From Gracilaria vermiculophylla (Eukaryota > Rhodophyta > Florideophyceae > Gracilariales > Gracilariaceae): DNA of 51,261 nucleotides. The position numbers were made by a program, and so were the translations under genes. This document shows positions 31,701 through 43,375 of the stretch, piece by piece. The stretch is taken from assembly GCA_019155205.2 (NCBI GenBank), contig JAHNZQ020000004.1, positions 2,490,479 to 2,541,739 on the forward strand. The letters run 5' to 3'. Below the pieces are notes generated by a model that had not been told where the DNA came from, searched no databases, and worked only from the letters and a program-made list of their open reading frames with translations. The first letter of the stretch is position 1, and each line of letters begins with the position of its first letter.

Positions 31701-33139
31701 TATATCAAAAATGATGTACTGGAAGAGGACGGGCATGACTTTTTAACTTTCCAAATCACGCGAAATGAACAAAATGCGCTTTTCGCAATCTTTCTAAATC
31801 AAGATTATCAATAAATGGACTTCCTATAGCAGATCCATCTGAATTTATGTGCCACTGTTGATCGTGACCATGTTAACAATAAAGAACTCTTAAACCTTGT
31901 GAGAAAGCTCCGAGAGAATATTTTTAAGGAGTTTTGGGAGTTTTGAATTTACTTTGGTCCTACAAAAGATTACGAATAAAAGCCGAACTTTTCGCTTATA
32001 CCATCATGGGATCTTCAACGCTCTTTAGCCTCGCATGTGTCATTATGAGTGTTTTCGCAAGTTTGTTGTTGGCTTCTGTTGATTCTCCGTGCGCAGAATG
32101 CAGAAGCTTATGGTGCGACCTTGACATCGCTTGATTTGGAAATTTGTTTTCTGGTTTGGAGAATGTATCAATATGATTACTTTGCCCTAAAATAGAAAAT
32201 GAGCTTTTGAATTGTTTGTTGATCGTTCAAATTCAAATGTAACAATATTGAACCTGTTCAACAAAACTTGTAGATGCGAAAACACTTTATTCAATTCCAT
32301 AAATGAACGAAAACTTTAAAATATGATTATAAAGTTTTCTATTATTTTTTTCTTTAAATCATTTTCATTATATTACGATTGCAATTCACGATAGAATAAG
32401 GTTTTTGAAACTTGTAAAACATCATATATATGAAAAATGCACAGGTGTGAATATCTCCGGCATGAACACCGATCTTGAAACATGGAACGCACTGGTTATC
32501 AGAAAGCCATCCAAGGTGGAGGAAACAGGTGTGGGTTTTTTCATTCTCGTCAGGTTACGAAAATAGAATCTATAAAATGGCATGGTATCTGGGACTCTCT
32601 GGTTTAGTCTTCGATTTCTCAACAAAACCTACACCAAAAAGTATCATTCATGGTTTTAGAGAATGATGCCGATGAGAAACATGAATTGGACATGTTTAAA
32701 GTTTTTGAAAAACGGGCTCCTCAATCGTCTTTTTATTTTACAGTAAAGATAATTAATCATTCTGAATTGCAACGGGTGTATTGGTAAAAGTACAAAACAC
32801 CCTCCATTTCCACAGGTAACTTAAAATAAATCACAATAACGAGAAAGCAGCTCTGGGGATGGTAATGACATTTTCAAGCAGCAACAAGCGTATACTTTGA
32901 GTCAGTATCCTCCTAAAGTTTTTCAAAAACTCATCCCGGATTCTCCCAATTCATTATGAGATATCGCATCGCTTGAAAGATACAGATTTCAGACAAGAAA
33001 TATTTTTCACATTCGCCTTCTTGGAACAGTGAAAAATCGACGAATGTTGATGAATAGGTATACGAATAAGTTTTAGAATCAAAGTGGGCAAAAGTTTGCG
33101 TGTTATCATTTAATGTATGCTATACATTTTTTTGCAGGC
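28768..33139. other. AT-rich unassigned region
   Basis: No gene was recognised. The best open frame is minus-strand 30971-31369 (132 codons, basic N-terminus, no domain I know). A plus frame at about 32010-32134 has a hydrophobic start (FSLACVIMSVFASLLLA) but is short. The first 200 bases may be the 3' end of the tyrosine-recombinase transposon. Confidence 0.35.
29195..29257 (+). repeat. Three tandem 21-bp repeats
   Basis: Three 21-bp units of ttttcttatatctcgtgcgg type run 29195-29215, 29216-29236 and 29237-29257. Shortly downstream (about 29276-29312) the sequence carries gcacaagatata and gtgcaagatata, complementary to the units, so a folded transcript could form. Confidence 0.75.
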
Positions 33140-33301
33140 TGTTACATAAATATGGAAATCCGAAAGGTTAGAAAAGATCATGATGCATGGGTTTCTGCTG
33201 TGTCTAGCACAAATGGAGCAATGAAATTTATGCAAGATTCCGATCCTCGTTTGTCACTTAGTGCTACCCTTGAAAAACGACGAATTCTAATCAGTAAACT
33301 T
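33140..33301 (+). other. Exon-like segment of unknown gene
   Basis: A pyrimidine tract ending ttttttgcag precedes it and gtaagtatg follows it, a strong acceptor-donor pair around a 162-base open segment. It encodes MEIRKVRKDHDAWVSAVSS and then LSATLEKRRILISKL. No neighbouring exons could be identified, so it may be a relic or a coincidence. Confidence 0.3.
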
Positions 33302-34350
33302 GTAAGTATGATTCACAGTTATCTATCATAAGAGCGGTGCTCCCTGGACATCGAGCCTATGCGATGCACGGGGTCTTTCAAACTGTGGGCTTAACCCGGG
33401 GCTTTGGAAGAACTATGCAAATCCAGAAGCATTTCGACTGCAATCAAAAAGAACGAGGTGCAAGACGTATGGTTCAGGAACGATTCAAAGATAATAAGCG
33501 AAGTATAAAGGGCGTGATCGCACTCCACCACTGGTGTGCCGTCTCGTGTAGCGGCGGCGAGAGACTACTGTTCCGAGGGCGGTGGGCATACACCTGCTAC
33601 AACCAGTATCCCGGGGGCACGGCCGGCAGCGGACGGGCTGCAAGCGCCACGGCCAGTCTGAGCGCTCAGCGTTGTTTCATGCGCAGAATTGCAGCGCCCG
33701 AGCAGCGCCATACTGATGGATTACGTATATGGCGCGCGGTGTATGTTTGCCATGGTTGCCTCCGCCGTCCATCGTCATCACCACCGCACTCGCCCCAACG
33801 ACTGCTGCTGCGCGCACACGCTGCGATAAGGTCCCGAATTAAAAGGTCCTTTTAAACACGAAAAATGACTCGAAGATTTTCCCTGAAAAGCCGTTTGTGC
33901 CGCAGATCCATTCCCTGGCGTCCTCTTCTGGCCTCCTAGCCACTCCCTGCATTCTAAGCGATCCGCATGCACCCATCGTGTGTCGCGCGCCCTGTTACAA
34001 AGCGAACCGAGTCACCCGAACAGCAGCTTCCGTCGCCAGCACGCCGCGCCGCGCCAGTCCCAGGTGCCCACATTTTTGATGCGCACGGCAGGGACTCATG
34101 GACTACAGCGTGCCCCAAATCATTGGAATGGAAAGGAGAGGAGCGTAGCTCACTAATGTGAATGACACCCGGCACGCACTCATAAACCACGCCACGTGCG
34201 TGCTTACCTGGACTGCGCCCAGCGCGTGCACTTGAACCGCGCCCCTCGCTGCGCCACGCCACATGAATCAGCGAGACGAGCGCACAAATTGTGCTTTTTG
34301 CCGCCGTGCCACTTCGTCGCCCATTCGATTCGTCCCCGCCACGCCAAACG
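33302..34350. other. GC-rich unassigned region left of T-element copy 2
   Basis: The base composition shifts to GC-rich from about 33490. Open frames (33337-33855, 34196-34561) are rich in Arg, Ser and Pro and look like chance frames of GC-rich DNA. An older, diverged version of the 75-bp repeat described next lies at about 34262-34345. Confidence 0.35.
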
Positions 34351-34500
34351 TCTCAGCGAGACAGATGCGCGCGGCCCACATTTCGTTCCCCAACAGTCTC
34401 GTCGCCGTGCCGCCCTGTGGTACTATCTCAGCGAGACGGATGAGCGCGGCTCACATTTCTTTGCCCAACAGTCGCGCCGCCGTGCCACCCTGTGGTACTC
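34351..34500 (+). repeat. 75-bp tandem duplication spanning the end of T unit E
   Basis: Two units of exactly 75 bp (34351-34425 and 34426-34500) start tctcagcgagac. Each ends with cctgtggtact plus one base. The last ten bases of the second unit are the outer terminus of T unit E (from 34491), so the duplication arose after the element inserted and copied its tip. Confidence 0.85.
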
Positions 34501-35045
34501 TCAATTCTCCTTTCGAGGTAGTACAGTACAACGTCCGTTAGGAGGTTTTGTTGACTCTTAAGGTGCGTGTTTCTAAAGGTGGTCTCCGGTATTCACTGTC
34601 GTCAGCTGGGGGAATTCTCATAGGAGATACACAAACACCAAACGAAGGGGAAGGTCCACTGAGCGGCCAATGCTCCTTCAGGCGCTGCTATGATGCGACC
34701 AGGGGATCGGCGGCTTAGAAACCTAAGAATATTCGACAACAATCTGCAACCCGAAAAGTATATGAAGACACAAGGATGCTTGTCTTTAGTACCCCAGAGG
34801 TGGAGCTTAACCGGCACATAAAGTATCGAGCCGGGAGCCCGCCTTGGTAGGTCTTGTTACTGTAGTAATTACCCGCGTAAATAAAGTAAAATAAATATAG
34901 ACTCTACCGTCCCTTAAGGATACTGTAGCGCATGCGGACAGAATTATGCACCACGTGGTTCAGTTAATAAATTACAAGCGCTCCGTTGAAACATTATACC
35001 ATAAAACCACACCACCATTTTTCGCTTAGGAGCCACTGTACAACA
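34491..35045 (-). repeat. T unit E, 555 bp, left end of copy 2
   Basis: This is a complete inverted T unit: the outer end TGTGGTACTC is at 34491 and the inner end TGTACAACA stops at 35045. The adjoining taccccctttttc is the complement of the purine tract seen beside A, F and H. Confidence 0.85.
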
Positions 35046-35558
35046 TACCCCCTTTTCTTACTTGCACCACGTCCTTGAGGTGCATCTTCCAACTCCTCGA
35101 TTCTTGGGGTGGCCCCTGTCGGTGCTGATGCAAGCGTGGCCTCCGGCGGCATGACACATTATTTCCTTCTGGCGTTACTTCATATTTCCATACTTCTGCG
35201 CGGCGTACCGCCGCCGGCTCTCGTTTTATCCCTTGCGGTTTTTGCGGGCCCTGCTCCTCCTTGCCTCAGCTGCGTCTCCTCCTTCTTGACGTACCTCGTC
35301 GATGCAACCGGGCCAGTCGGCTGCGTGAGCTCCCGCGCACTCGAGCTTGTCGGGTGCAATGCAGGCGTGCGACCTCCGCGGCCGGAGCGTGAGTCATTCC
35401 GGACTGGACACCGACTCTGTCAAGGCGCGTGACGCTATGATTCCTTGGAAAATTCTCCTTCGGGAAACACTGGCTTCACCGCGTCCGTTCATTACATCTC
35501 CGAGAAGGTGCAAGTCTCATAGTCCTCTCGCCTGCGTCCCCGTCAGACTCCACTGGAT

Positions 35559-36887
35559 ATGAACGTACGCCCAGCTATGGTGCCCCATACCTCGCCTGCT
35601 TCCGGTCGCCCGGCCTCTCCGTGAATTCTACGATGGTGGCTTGACGCGGCGCCCTCTCTGGCCGGGCGTATTACCGCGGGCCGCTCCCCAAGTGGCGTCA
35701 GAACACTCTCTTCCGGTGCTACCACGCGTTTGGTCGCCCTGCATCCGGCCTCCGACACCTTCGGTATGTCTGCTCTAACTCCACCGCCTATATCTCCATC
35801 AAATCTTGAGGTGTATCACACCTCAACTGGTGCGCGTTTCCGTCCGGGGAAGCAGTTCGACAATCTCTTCACGCGGATTTTCTTCCCGTTCCACGACAGG
35901 CGCATAAGTCTCCCGTGCCCCGTGGAGGATTATATTCACCACTTCGACCCATAACATCATGCAATGCGATCCCGCGCCCTACCAGAGGTGGCGCGGAAGA
36001 ACCAGAAGCAGAACTGGGTGGACGCCTTTCGCGCTCACTGGGTCCACACTGCGGTGCACGGTGAAAACGCTCCGACCACGGTTGGACACTGCGATACTCC
36101 ATATCTGAGGTGCGTCGAGGAACACGAGGTTCAGGCGCGATTCAAGGTACTCCTTCACAAGGAAAGCTCACACCAACGGGCGTGGCGACCCGAAAGCATT
36201 GCCGATGGAAGCTCTGCCCTCGCGGTGATGCCCTTCAACATCCCATACTGTAGCCTCTACTGGCTCAATCAAAATCGGTGGGGGACACACCTTGCGGATG
36301 ATACCTGAGTACGTACCGCCTTTTAGTACTTCTATGATTGGCATGACATGGAATTCCACGACACGCTTTCCGGGCAACGTCCGAAGTACTACCTCGAGGT
36401 GAACGACTCTTGGGGGGACCAATGGTTATCCCAGCACCTCTGCGTGACGACACCCACTACCTTCGCGTTCCATACCTCCGAGGTTCTGGATCCCCATGAC
36501 TCCCTAGGGCGAATCGTCATGTTGATCACCTAGACGGAGTTCGCGGTCGGTACCCTCATAGGCTATCTCCAAGCAGTGGAGGAAGGCGTCACCTCCTATA
36601 CCCGGTGCCGCAACGGTTACCTCTACTGGGATTTTTCGTATCAGCCGACCGCCAGATGTTTGCTCCTCTTGTCGGCGTCCATTATACGGGGCCTACGCTC
36701 CTTTGGCATCCAGAACCTTATTATGGGCACCGCATGGAGCGAGTCTGAGGCGGTGACGCTGCTGGATTACAACCTGCAGGTGGCGTGGAACAACACGCCG
36801 GGCTTCCTTTCGTACGACTACGGCAAAGAGAAGTTCCACCCTATCGTGAAGAGATCTAATGGAGACGACGACGGGCGAGGATATTGA
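35559..36887 (+). pseudogene. Unknown T-element protein, copy 2, stops and truncated
   Basis: The frame starts at the ATG of MNVRPAMVPHTS and runs in a single frame through several stops (first at 35622, later near 35952, 36306 and 36530) to GDDDGRGY at 36887. Blocks shared with copy 3 include FHDRRISLPCPVEDYIHHF, VHGENAPTTVGHCDTPYLRC, NQNRWGTHLAD, LDPHDSLGR, YQPTARCLLL, LRSFGIQNLIMGTAWSESE and LLDYNLQVA. The proline-rich C-terminal tail of copy 3 is missing and replaced by inverted left-arm sequence. No family was recognised. Confidence 0.65.
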
Positions 36888-37571
36888 CCTACCGCCACTG
36901 TGGGAGTCGCACGCGGTTATATGCCCCACTGGGGCGACGGGCGCATCAAGTGGCATTCGTGGAATGCACGGAGAGGACGGACGACAGGTTGCGGGCAAGG
37001 TATAGAGCGCCATGGCCAGCAGTGAGTTTATATCCAATGGAGGTCAACGACAGCACAGTAGAAGGAGATTATGGGATAAGACACCTCCCATAAAAATGCA
37101 GAAACGGATGCGATGACTTGGGCGCTTCCAAAAAAATCCTCACGTTAATTGGAGCGTTACGCACCGTGGCGAAAGAATCGGAATGGCGCAGAGAGGAGAA
37201 ATCGCCCTACAGGTCCGACCGACTCACGCCCTGGCCGCGTACGCAAAACGCTGACGCCGTACGGAATACACTCGGGTTGCGCGTAAGATCAAACCGTCGC
37301 CTAGCGCTGTAGCCCCAGCGGGGTACGCCAAGAAGGCGCAGGGGAGGAAGAGTCGAAGAGGGTTATAGTCCCTAAAACGCCTCGGAGGAGAATCGCGATC
37401 CCGCAGTTGGTACGCCGCGCAAGAATGGGAAAGTATTAACAAATCCCTGAAGGAGAGAAGATATCACATCGCAGGAGGCCGCTTTGACATCAACACCAAT
37501 AAGTCCCGCTAAAGGACCGAGCTTTGGAAAGATGAACCTCGAAGACGTGGTGCAATTCAGGAAAGGGGGTA
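36888..37571 (-). repeat. Inverted copy of the T-element left leader within copy 2
   Basis: This stretch aligns with copy 1 bases about 309-964 in the same orientation, and so in reverse complement with 35046-35730 of this same element. Shared blocks include gtttatatccaatgga, gcttccaaaaa and gacctcgaagacgtggtgcaatt, ending in the purine tract aggaaagggggta before T unit F. Confidence 0.7.
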
Positions 37572-38123
37572 TGTATTACCGTGGATCCTAATGTAGTATC
37601 GTGGTGTGGCTTTCCGACGCAATATTTCTAAGGAGGGCTTGTATTTTATTCAGTGAGCCACGTTGTACACAATTTGGCCCATATGCGCTACAGTACCCTT
37701 AAGGGAAGGTAGAATTTAAATTTATTCTAGTTAATTTGTGCAATTAATTACTATAATAGTGAGACCTGCCGAGGCGGGCTCCCGGCATGATAGTTAATCT
37801 GCCGGTCGAACTCCACTTTTGAGAAAATAAACCAAGCACCTCTGGGTCTATGTCTCTTATTACGGTTGGAAACTCTTGTCGATCATTCTAAGGTTTCTAA
37901 ACCGCCAATAACCATGTCACCTCGAAGCAGCGTGTGTAGGAGCATTGTCAGACCAGTGAACCTCCCTCCTCGCTTGGCTTTTACGGATCCGCTTCCAGAA
38001 TTCCCCCGCCTCGTGACAGCGATTACCGGAAACCAAGTTTAGAAACGCGCGGCTTTGGAGTCAACAAAAACTCCTAACGGACGTTTTGAACAACCACCCT
38101 GAAAAAAGAACTGACAGTACACA
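37572..38123 (+). repeat. T unit F, 552 bp, right end of copy 2
   Basis: This is a complete but more diverged T unit, starting TGTATTACCGTGG and ending CAGTACACA. It stands directly against the minus-strand gypsy relic that begins at 38124. Confidence 0.85.
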
Positions 38124-38661
38124 ACGGCCCTCCTCGGGAGTTGGTGCAACGGTTTCGTATCAGTTGTGAGCTAGATCCGGTGCTTTGCCAGGCTCACCGG
38201 CCTCAAGCAACCTGACCACATGTCTATAAAGGTGAATAAAATCACCACTATCCTATGGCGATAGTCTTCGAGGTCTTCGCCAATTTGGGCTTCTCCGGCA
38301 AGATGACAGGCTCTCCTTCCTCTCAAGTCTTCGATTCTGCTTCGAGTTTTATGGTGGCAATAGAATCGTGTTCATCATGGCCTTTCGTACGATTAATATG
38401 AGCAATTTCTGCAGGGGCTTTTAACGCCATTCGGACGATAGACCATTGCTGAAGCCGTCGAGGCGATTCCATAATGTTTGCTAGAACGACCTTGAAGGGA
38501 AGTCTTGTATGTAAACCCCTCGTACATTTGCGTAATGATGTCGGCGATCATTGAGTGCTGCTAAATCGTCCGGTGCGGTCTTCCCTGTAAGAATGAAAGA
38601 CCAGATACAGAAGTTTTCACGCATACTTTGCCCTGACCTTTTGCAGGTAGTTCGATACTCT

Positions 38662-39384
38662 TCACCACTCGGAGGTTGTTCGACTGCGTTTTCTTTGGAA
38701 GCTTACCCATGTATAGAGTACTGGCTTCCGGTTTCGGAGTTTGGACACAATCTTTACAGAAATAGCGTCGTGAAACGTCACCTTTCGCAAGCATGAGTAT
38801 ATTGCACCTACATACTGATCCAGAAAGGAAAGGCCCAGTATGCATTGTTCTGCCAAGTTGGACGCCGGTAGGAACCATATCTTATTCTGTAAGCAGTCTA
38901 GCTGGAGATACAAGTATAGTGTTCCGAGGATGTTCAATGCTCGACGTGACGCGTCTCGCACCGAAGAGAGCTTACCAGTTCTAACGGAGACGAGAGCAGA
39001 CCGTGGGAGCATGTCAGCGTGCACCAGGTTTGGGCTAGCACCGGTGTCAAAGATAGCGCACACCGTTATGTAAACGAGGTAAGAACATCTTTTAGAGGCA
39101 AATAATTTATAATTCTCATGACGAAGAGTGCAGGCAGAATCCGCAATGGTGCCGAATGGCTCCAAATGGATTAATGGGTCCGCCGATTCTTCGTTCATTT
39201 TGCAAGTAGCTTCTCTCTCTTTATAGTTACGACTTCTGTTGGGCCAAGGCTCGACGGGAAGAAGCCATGTAGAGCCTCTATGTGTGACCCTGATGGTTTT
39301 CCTGGTTGGAAGGGAATTTAGTTCCAGTGAAGGACGGCTGCTGTGGTTGCGTATCGGGATGCGACGTGTTCCGTTGGCGTGCAA
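38662..39384 (-). pseudogene. Gypsy aspartic protease region
   Basis: AIFDTGASPNLV, with the catalytic Asp codon at 39048-39046, is an intact D-T-G-A active site. It is followed by LGTLYLYLQLD and CILGLSFLDQYVGAI (the usual ILG-x-x-FLD-x-x-V block) at the expected distances. The open frame itself covers 240 codons without a stop, but the polyprotein before and after is broken. The protease domain is better preserved than that of the chromovirus at 16136. Confidence 0.8.
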
Positions 39385-40207
39385 ACGGTTTGGACACTGG
39401 CCCGTCCGATGGTGGCGTAATTGCGAGTTGGACCGGCTGCACTCCTACCGGAGCGCGGTAGCCGTACTTTACTTGAGAGGAGCGGATGTCACAATACGCG
39501 GTTCGATACCCTCCGCTCTCCGTTTGTGATTCCTTGGGGTCCTGGAAGTTATTCCCTCGGTATTTAAGAATGGTGGCCTTCATTGCTGGGTTGAGACTAG
39601 TACAGTATACTGGCTTTTCAGACAATAAAATCATGTAAGGCGGTGGGAATCTCCGAAGGTTTGCGAATGGATTACTCCTCTAAGACTCTGTGGAGGCGTA
39701 CGAGGCGGGGGAAGATGGTCTCTTCGTCCGTGACGGTGCTCCCTGAGATGAGGCATATGTGAAAGCAAGGGCCTCTTGCTGTGCCTCGAGCGTGAGCTCG
39801 TCGACCTCCGCTGAGGTGCTGGATTCCAACGTCAGGGCGGATGCTTGACTCTTCCTTAAGGCTGTTGGTTCGTCCGGAAGTGCAGTTTGGCTGTTGCTAG
39901 CGGCACGGCGTGTAACCTCATAGAATTCCGCGAAACATTCTATTACTGTAAAGGTCGTCTTTGGGTGCACTTTGAAGTGATTTCTCAACCTGGTGCAGAT
40001 AGAGGAAAGGAGTCTCTCGACAAACAATAATTTCATTGGCCGTTCGGAGTACACGTTTCTACACTGTAAGGCATTGGTCCACCACTTTTTTGAGGATTTT
40101 GTTTAGTTTACTCCCATGTTCTGCCTATTGGAGGTGCCTTTGGCGTCCGCTTCGGCTATCACCTCATCCGTTGCTTTTCTTGTAAGGAACGAAGTCACCA
40201 TCTCCGG

Positions 40208-40846
40208 TTACGACGTCAAGATCTCCGTTCTAGGGTCATCCACAATGTTTCTCTCCCCCGTAATGCGTGGCTTCACCAGCGAGTGCGCTTGACCTGTGAG
40301 GTAGAACTTAAAGCACCATACGGCGGCATATTTATGAACACCATTGATACTACACGCTGAACGGATGCGTGTGAGAAAACTAAACACCGAGATGGGGTCT
40401 TCACCTAAAACGGAGTGCTTCTTCATCTGGATATCCATCCGCCGCTGGATCTTTGTAATTCGCATCGCAACCGACGCGTTGGAAAGAGTGGAGCCATCAT
40501 TTAACCGTGAGATTTCAAAATTTATCTTTATGGCAAAGAGGTCGTCAAGCGTTACGACCTTCTTTACCCTTCTGCTTTTCTCCTTAGGATGTATACTTTC
40601 CTCCGAGCTGGAGTTGTTATACGGATTCAGAGTTTGAGATTCTCTTCGAATCGATGTCTCGCTTTCTGCTTTTTTCTGTCCGTTTCTTTCTTCGTTTTTC
40701 CTGTAGATTGTCTGGATGCCTGAGAATACCCCCGCTATCGCGATTGACCCGAGGCCTATCCTGTTCTTCTCTCCTTGAGTGTAGTACTTTGCGACCGGTA
40801 TGCTGTCCTCCTCCGTGAGAAGCTTGGTCCAGATGGTGCATAGCAA
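40208..40846 (-). pseudogene. Gag domain of the minus-strand gypsy relic
   Basis: An open frame of 212 codons. The second half is Gag-like: DDLFAIKINFEISRLNDGS, then HSVLGEDPISVFSFLTRIR and YAAVWCFKFYLTGQAHSLV, which follows the helical capsid pattern (W/F-x-x-L-x-G-x-A). The first half is hydrophilic and Lys/Glu-rich. Nothing in the frame suggests a host protein. Confidence 0.6.
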
Positions 40847-41150
40847 TATTCCTGAAGTGTTCCCGTTTTCCTACGGCAGTATCCTTTTCTTTTCTGGCGC
40901 AAGGGGGATAGTATCCCGTCTTTTTCTGTCTAGGCTCACCTTCGGTGTGGAAAGAGGGAACCTCTCCTGTACAGAAAAAAGAATTTGAAACGCCACTGTG
41001 GGAAGCAGCTGCGCGGTTTGAGAGCGACGCTCCGCACACATTGCATCTAGGATCATATATAAGAAAGGGTCTGATTCCAGCAAGGCATCCGCAGCACGAT
41101 AAGCACTCCCCGTTGCAGTTTCCTCCACAAGTGCGTGGCGGCACGCTCAA
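40617..41150 (-). pseudogene. Cys-rich N-terminal part of the minus-strand gypsy Gag
   Basis: The frame opens with CGGNCNGECLSCCGCLAG and later CNVCGASL: eight cysteines within about 35 residues, spaced like a zinc-binding module. It is then Arg/Lys/Glu-rich. It overlaps the Gag frame in another phase, so a frameshift near 40750 probably separates the two parts of one original protein. An N-terminal zinc module is unusual for Gag, where CCHC knuckles are normally C-terminal. Confidence 0.4.
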
Positions 41151-41708
41151 AAAGACGCCTTAAAGTCTGCAGGAATTCTTCCGGCAAGCTCATATGAGAT
41201 GCAATCCTTAAGGCTCGGGGTCACTGACGCCAGCAGGGAGTTAGTCTTTGGTTGCTTCCATCCCTGCAGCTCCTCAGGTGGCGGCTCCGATGCCGTTTGC
41301 CGTTCTTCAACCTCTACTTTGGCCTTATTCAGAGGTGTTGCGGGGGATTTCGCATGCCTCCCATTGTACACTCTTCTACGGCGATTCCTGAAACGCTCCA
41401 CAGAGGATTCGAGATTCGCAAGGAGACGTTCAGAGTCCTCCAGTCTGACGACGGTCTCCTAGGGAGAACCAAGCGTGCTGCGCCCACCAACGAAGTTGGG
41501 GGCTTGAGGGCCCTGTAAGAGGGTTTCCAGTGGGGAAGTTTTGAGGGGTCCATATATTAGTAGGTTGAGGGTGATTTCTTTCCGCTTCCGATTTCTCTAA
41601 AGGAAGAATTCTACTGGTGGTTTCCGACCATTGCAAAAAAGAATCGCTGTTCTGTCTTGACTCTTGCGCTTCTTTTGGGAAGCTGACCTTATATGTTGAG
41701 AGACCAAT

Positions 41709-42100
41709 TGTGGTACTTTCATTTTGTTTTTCGAGGTGATAGTTCACAACGTTTGTTGGGTTTTTTCCTTGACTCCAAAAACACGAGTTACGAAAGGTGG
41801 TCCCCGATAATTGGCGGCAAGAGCCGAGGGAGTCCCGGAAAGGAGACTGCAAAAACCAAGCAGAGAGGGGGGCTCACTGGGCGGACAATGGTCCTAAAGT
41901 TGCTGTTATGAGGCGACCTGGGGATCCCCGGCTTAGAAACCTAAAGTTGCTCGACGAGAGTCTCCAGCCGGAAAAGCAGATGAAGACTCAAGGGTGCTTC
42001 TTTTTCTTCTCCCAGAGGTGAGGCTCGACCTGCAGATTAAGTACCGTGCCGGGAGCCGGCCTCAAAAGGTCTCACTACTGCAAATAATACCTACACCAAT
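41709..42100 (-). repeat. T unit G, partial
   Basis: It begins with the outer end TGTGGTACTT (41709) and continues inverted through GGCTTAGAAACC and the tcgacctgcagattaagta block to about 42100, where similarity ends. The inner roughly 160 bases are missing. Confidence 0.75.
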
Positions 42101-43050
42101 TTATTCGCTGTGTCACTATCAGTCCTTTTGGCCTGTCGCATTGCCTTCGACAACCACATGGACTGCCATCTAGGGGTCCGTACGTACAGTGAAATATCCA
42201 CGTGCACTCCACTTTTGCCTTGCTGAGATCTCACCGTTCCTAATCCTAGTGCTTAGCACCGAGCTGTGGGCTGCTCCACATATGGCGTCATATTTTTTGT
42301 GCTCTATCTGTTCCTACTGGTCCAACATCTCTCGGTGACGACAATGTCATTATGGTCGCAAATCGTACTGTGTTTAACACATCTCTGGTTTCCCCTTTTT
42401 TTGTTTCGCCTTTCTTTCCGCGTCCTGATAACAGCTTTCGCCCACTGTCTCCATCTCCCGGCTGTTACGTGTGGTACATGCCCAATTTCATCCAAGTGAT
42501 AGTCGTCTCGAAGGCCAGATGCCCTCTCCCGGTAAATGTGTTCCATATTCGGCAGGTCTTTCGCCGTTTCACCATTAACGTCTCCCTGACTTTCCCGTTA
42601 TGGGGTTGTGAGCGCCTTGTGCACATTGCAAAGCACCTGAATCCATAAACATAACCAGTTTGTCAGCGTGTACCTACTCTGTCTGTGGCGTTAGATGCCA
42701 AATGGCGTCGCCCCGCCTTTGTTGCGAAGAGCATTCCCATAACACAGTGTAAAATGGTGTAAATTTGGGATCCCCACAAACTGGAGTAGTTCCAAAGATT
42801 GGTTCCCATTTTCCAACATAAAGGCTCATCAAAACGAATCTGTCGCGATTTGCCTTAGAGGGCTTGTTTGTACTGTGAATTACAGAAATATTGGTTTATG
42901 TATCAGGCGCGCTGGGAAATAGACACAGGTGCATAGGCACGGCTGATTATCCGAAGGCGAAATGTACGAGCCATGCATACGTACAAATAATGTCAAGTTT
43001 TTCTTCTGACTGGAGAATATTCGTCGATCGATGTATGTCCCATTTACGGC
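42101..43050. other. Unassigned stretch right of T unit G
   Basis: It may be the leader or LTR of the minus-strand gypsy relic, but no second copy exists in the window. Frames at 42266-42499 and 42352-42648 are hydrophobic on one strand and Arg-rich on the other, and neither looks coding. Confidence 0.3.
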
Positions 43051-43064
43051 TTGATGGTGTTGGA

Positions 43065-43375
43065 AAACAGATGAGATATATACTCTATTCTCGCTTGTAC
43101 AACAGGGCGCACAGTTCGATACATAAACTTACAACATGCCCCCTCGCCCTACATTTCCATACAAGAAGAGATTCAAAGCTTACAGTGCCAATATAGGATA
43201 CTGCTGTATACATGTACAAGTTATCAGGCTCATGTCACTTCTAGGAACGGAAGCTAGGATCCTAGCATATAGCTGGGCCCAGAACCTGTTGGAGAACAGA
43301 TGAGCTTTATTTGCATCACTTTCTTGTGACACAGGGCGCATAGTTCAATACTTCAACTTACAACAGATGGAACTA
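43065..43375 (+). repeat. R2 repeat copy b
   Basis: This is the uninterrupted copy of the repeat that T unit C entered at 22981. A block of about 75 bp (gttggaaaacagatgag ... gggcgcacagttc) occurs at 43069 and again at 43289, a 220-bp period. Confidence 0.75.

Larger units (their letters stand above)
34491..38123 (+). mobile_element. T-element copy 2, rearranged with long inverted arms
   Basis: T unit E (34491-35045, inverted) and T unit F (37572-38123, forward) bound 2.5 kb. From E the leader and the unknown coding frame read forward to about 36887. After that the sequence switches to an inverted copy of the left leader and N-terminal coding part (36888-37571) and enters F. The left and right arms are therefore inverted copies of each other over about 1.2 kb. 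No matching 5-bp duplication is seen at the outer ends (cacca-ccc at left, acggc at right). Confidence 0.75.
38124..41708 (-). mobile_element. Minus-strand Ty3/gypsy gag-protease relic
   Basis: Reading leftward, an N-terminal Cys- and Arg-rich region (41400-40850) is followed by a Gag-like domain (40846-40208), a spacer with Ser/Pro-rich sequence (40054-39680), an aspartic protease (39384-38662) and the protease-RT linker (about 38560-38130, with KVVLANIMESPRRL then ALKAPAEI). The reverse transcriptase would lie left of 38124, where T unit F now stands. T unit G lies at its right. No LTR is identified. Confidence 0.65.

Noticed and set aside
31640..31960. Possible zinc-loop (HNH-like) nuclease relic, suggested by a peptide reading NGLPIADPSEFMCH
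   Set aside because: The rest of the frame is broken by many stops, and the metal ligands cannot be placed.
33337..33855. 172-codon open frame on the plus strand in GC-rich DNA
   Set aside because: Arg/Ser/Cys-rich with no domain or plausible start context, it is expected by chance in GC-rich sequence.
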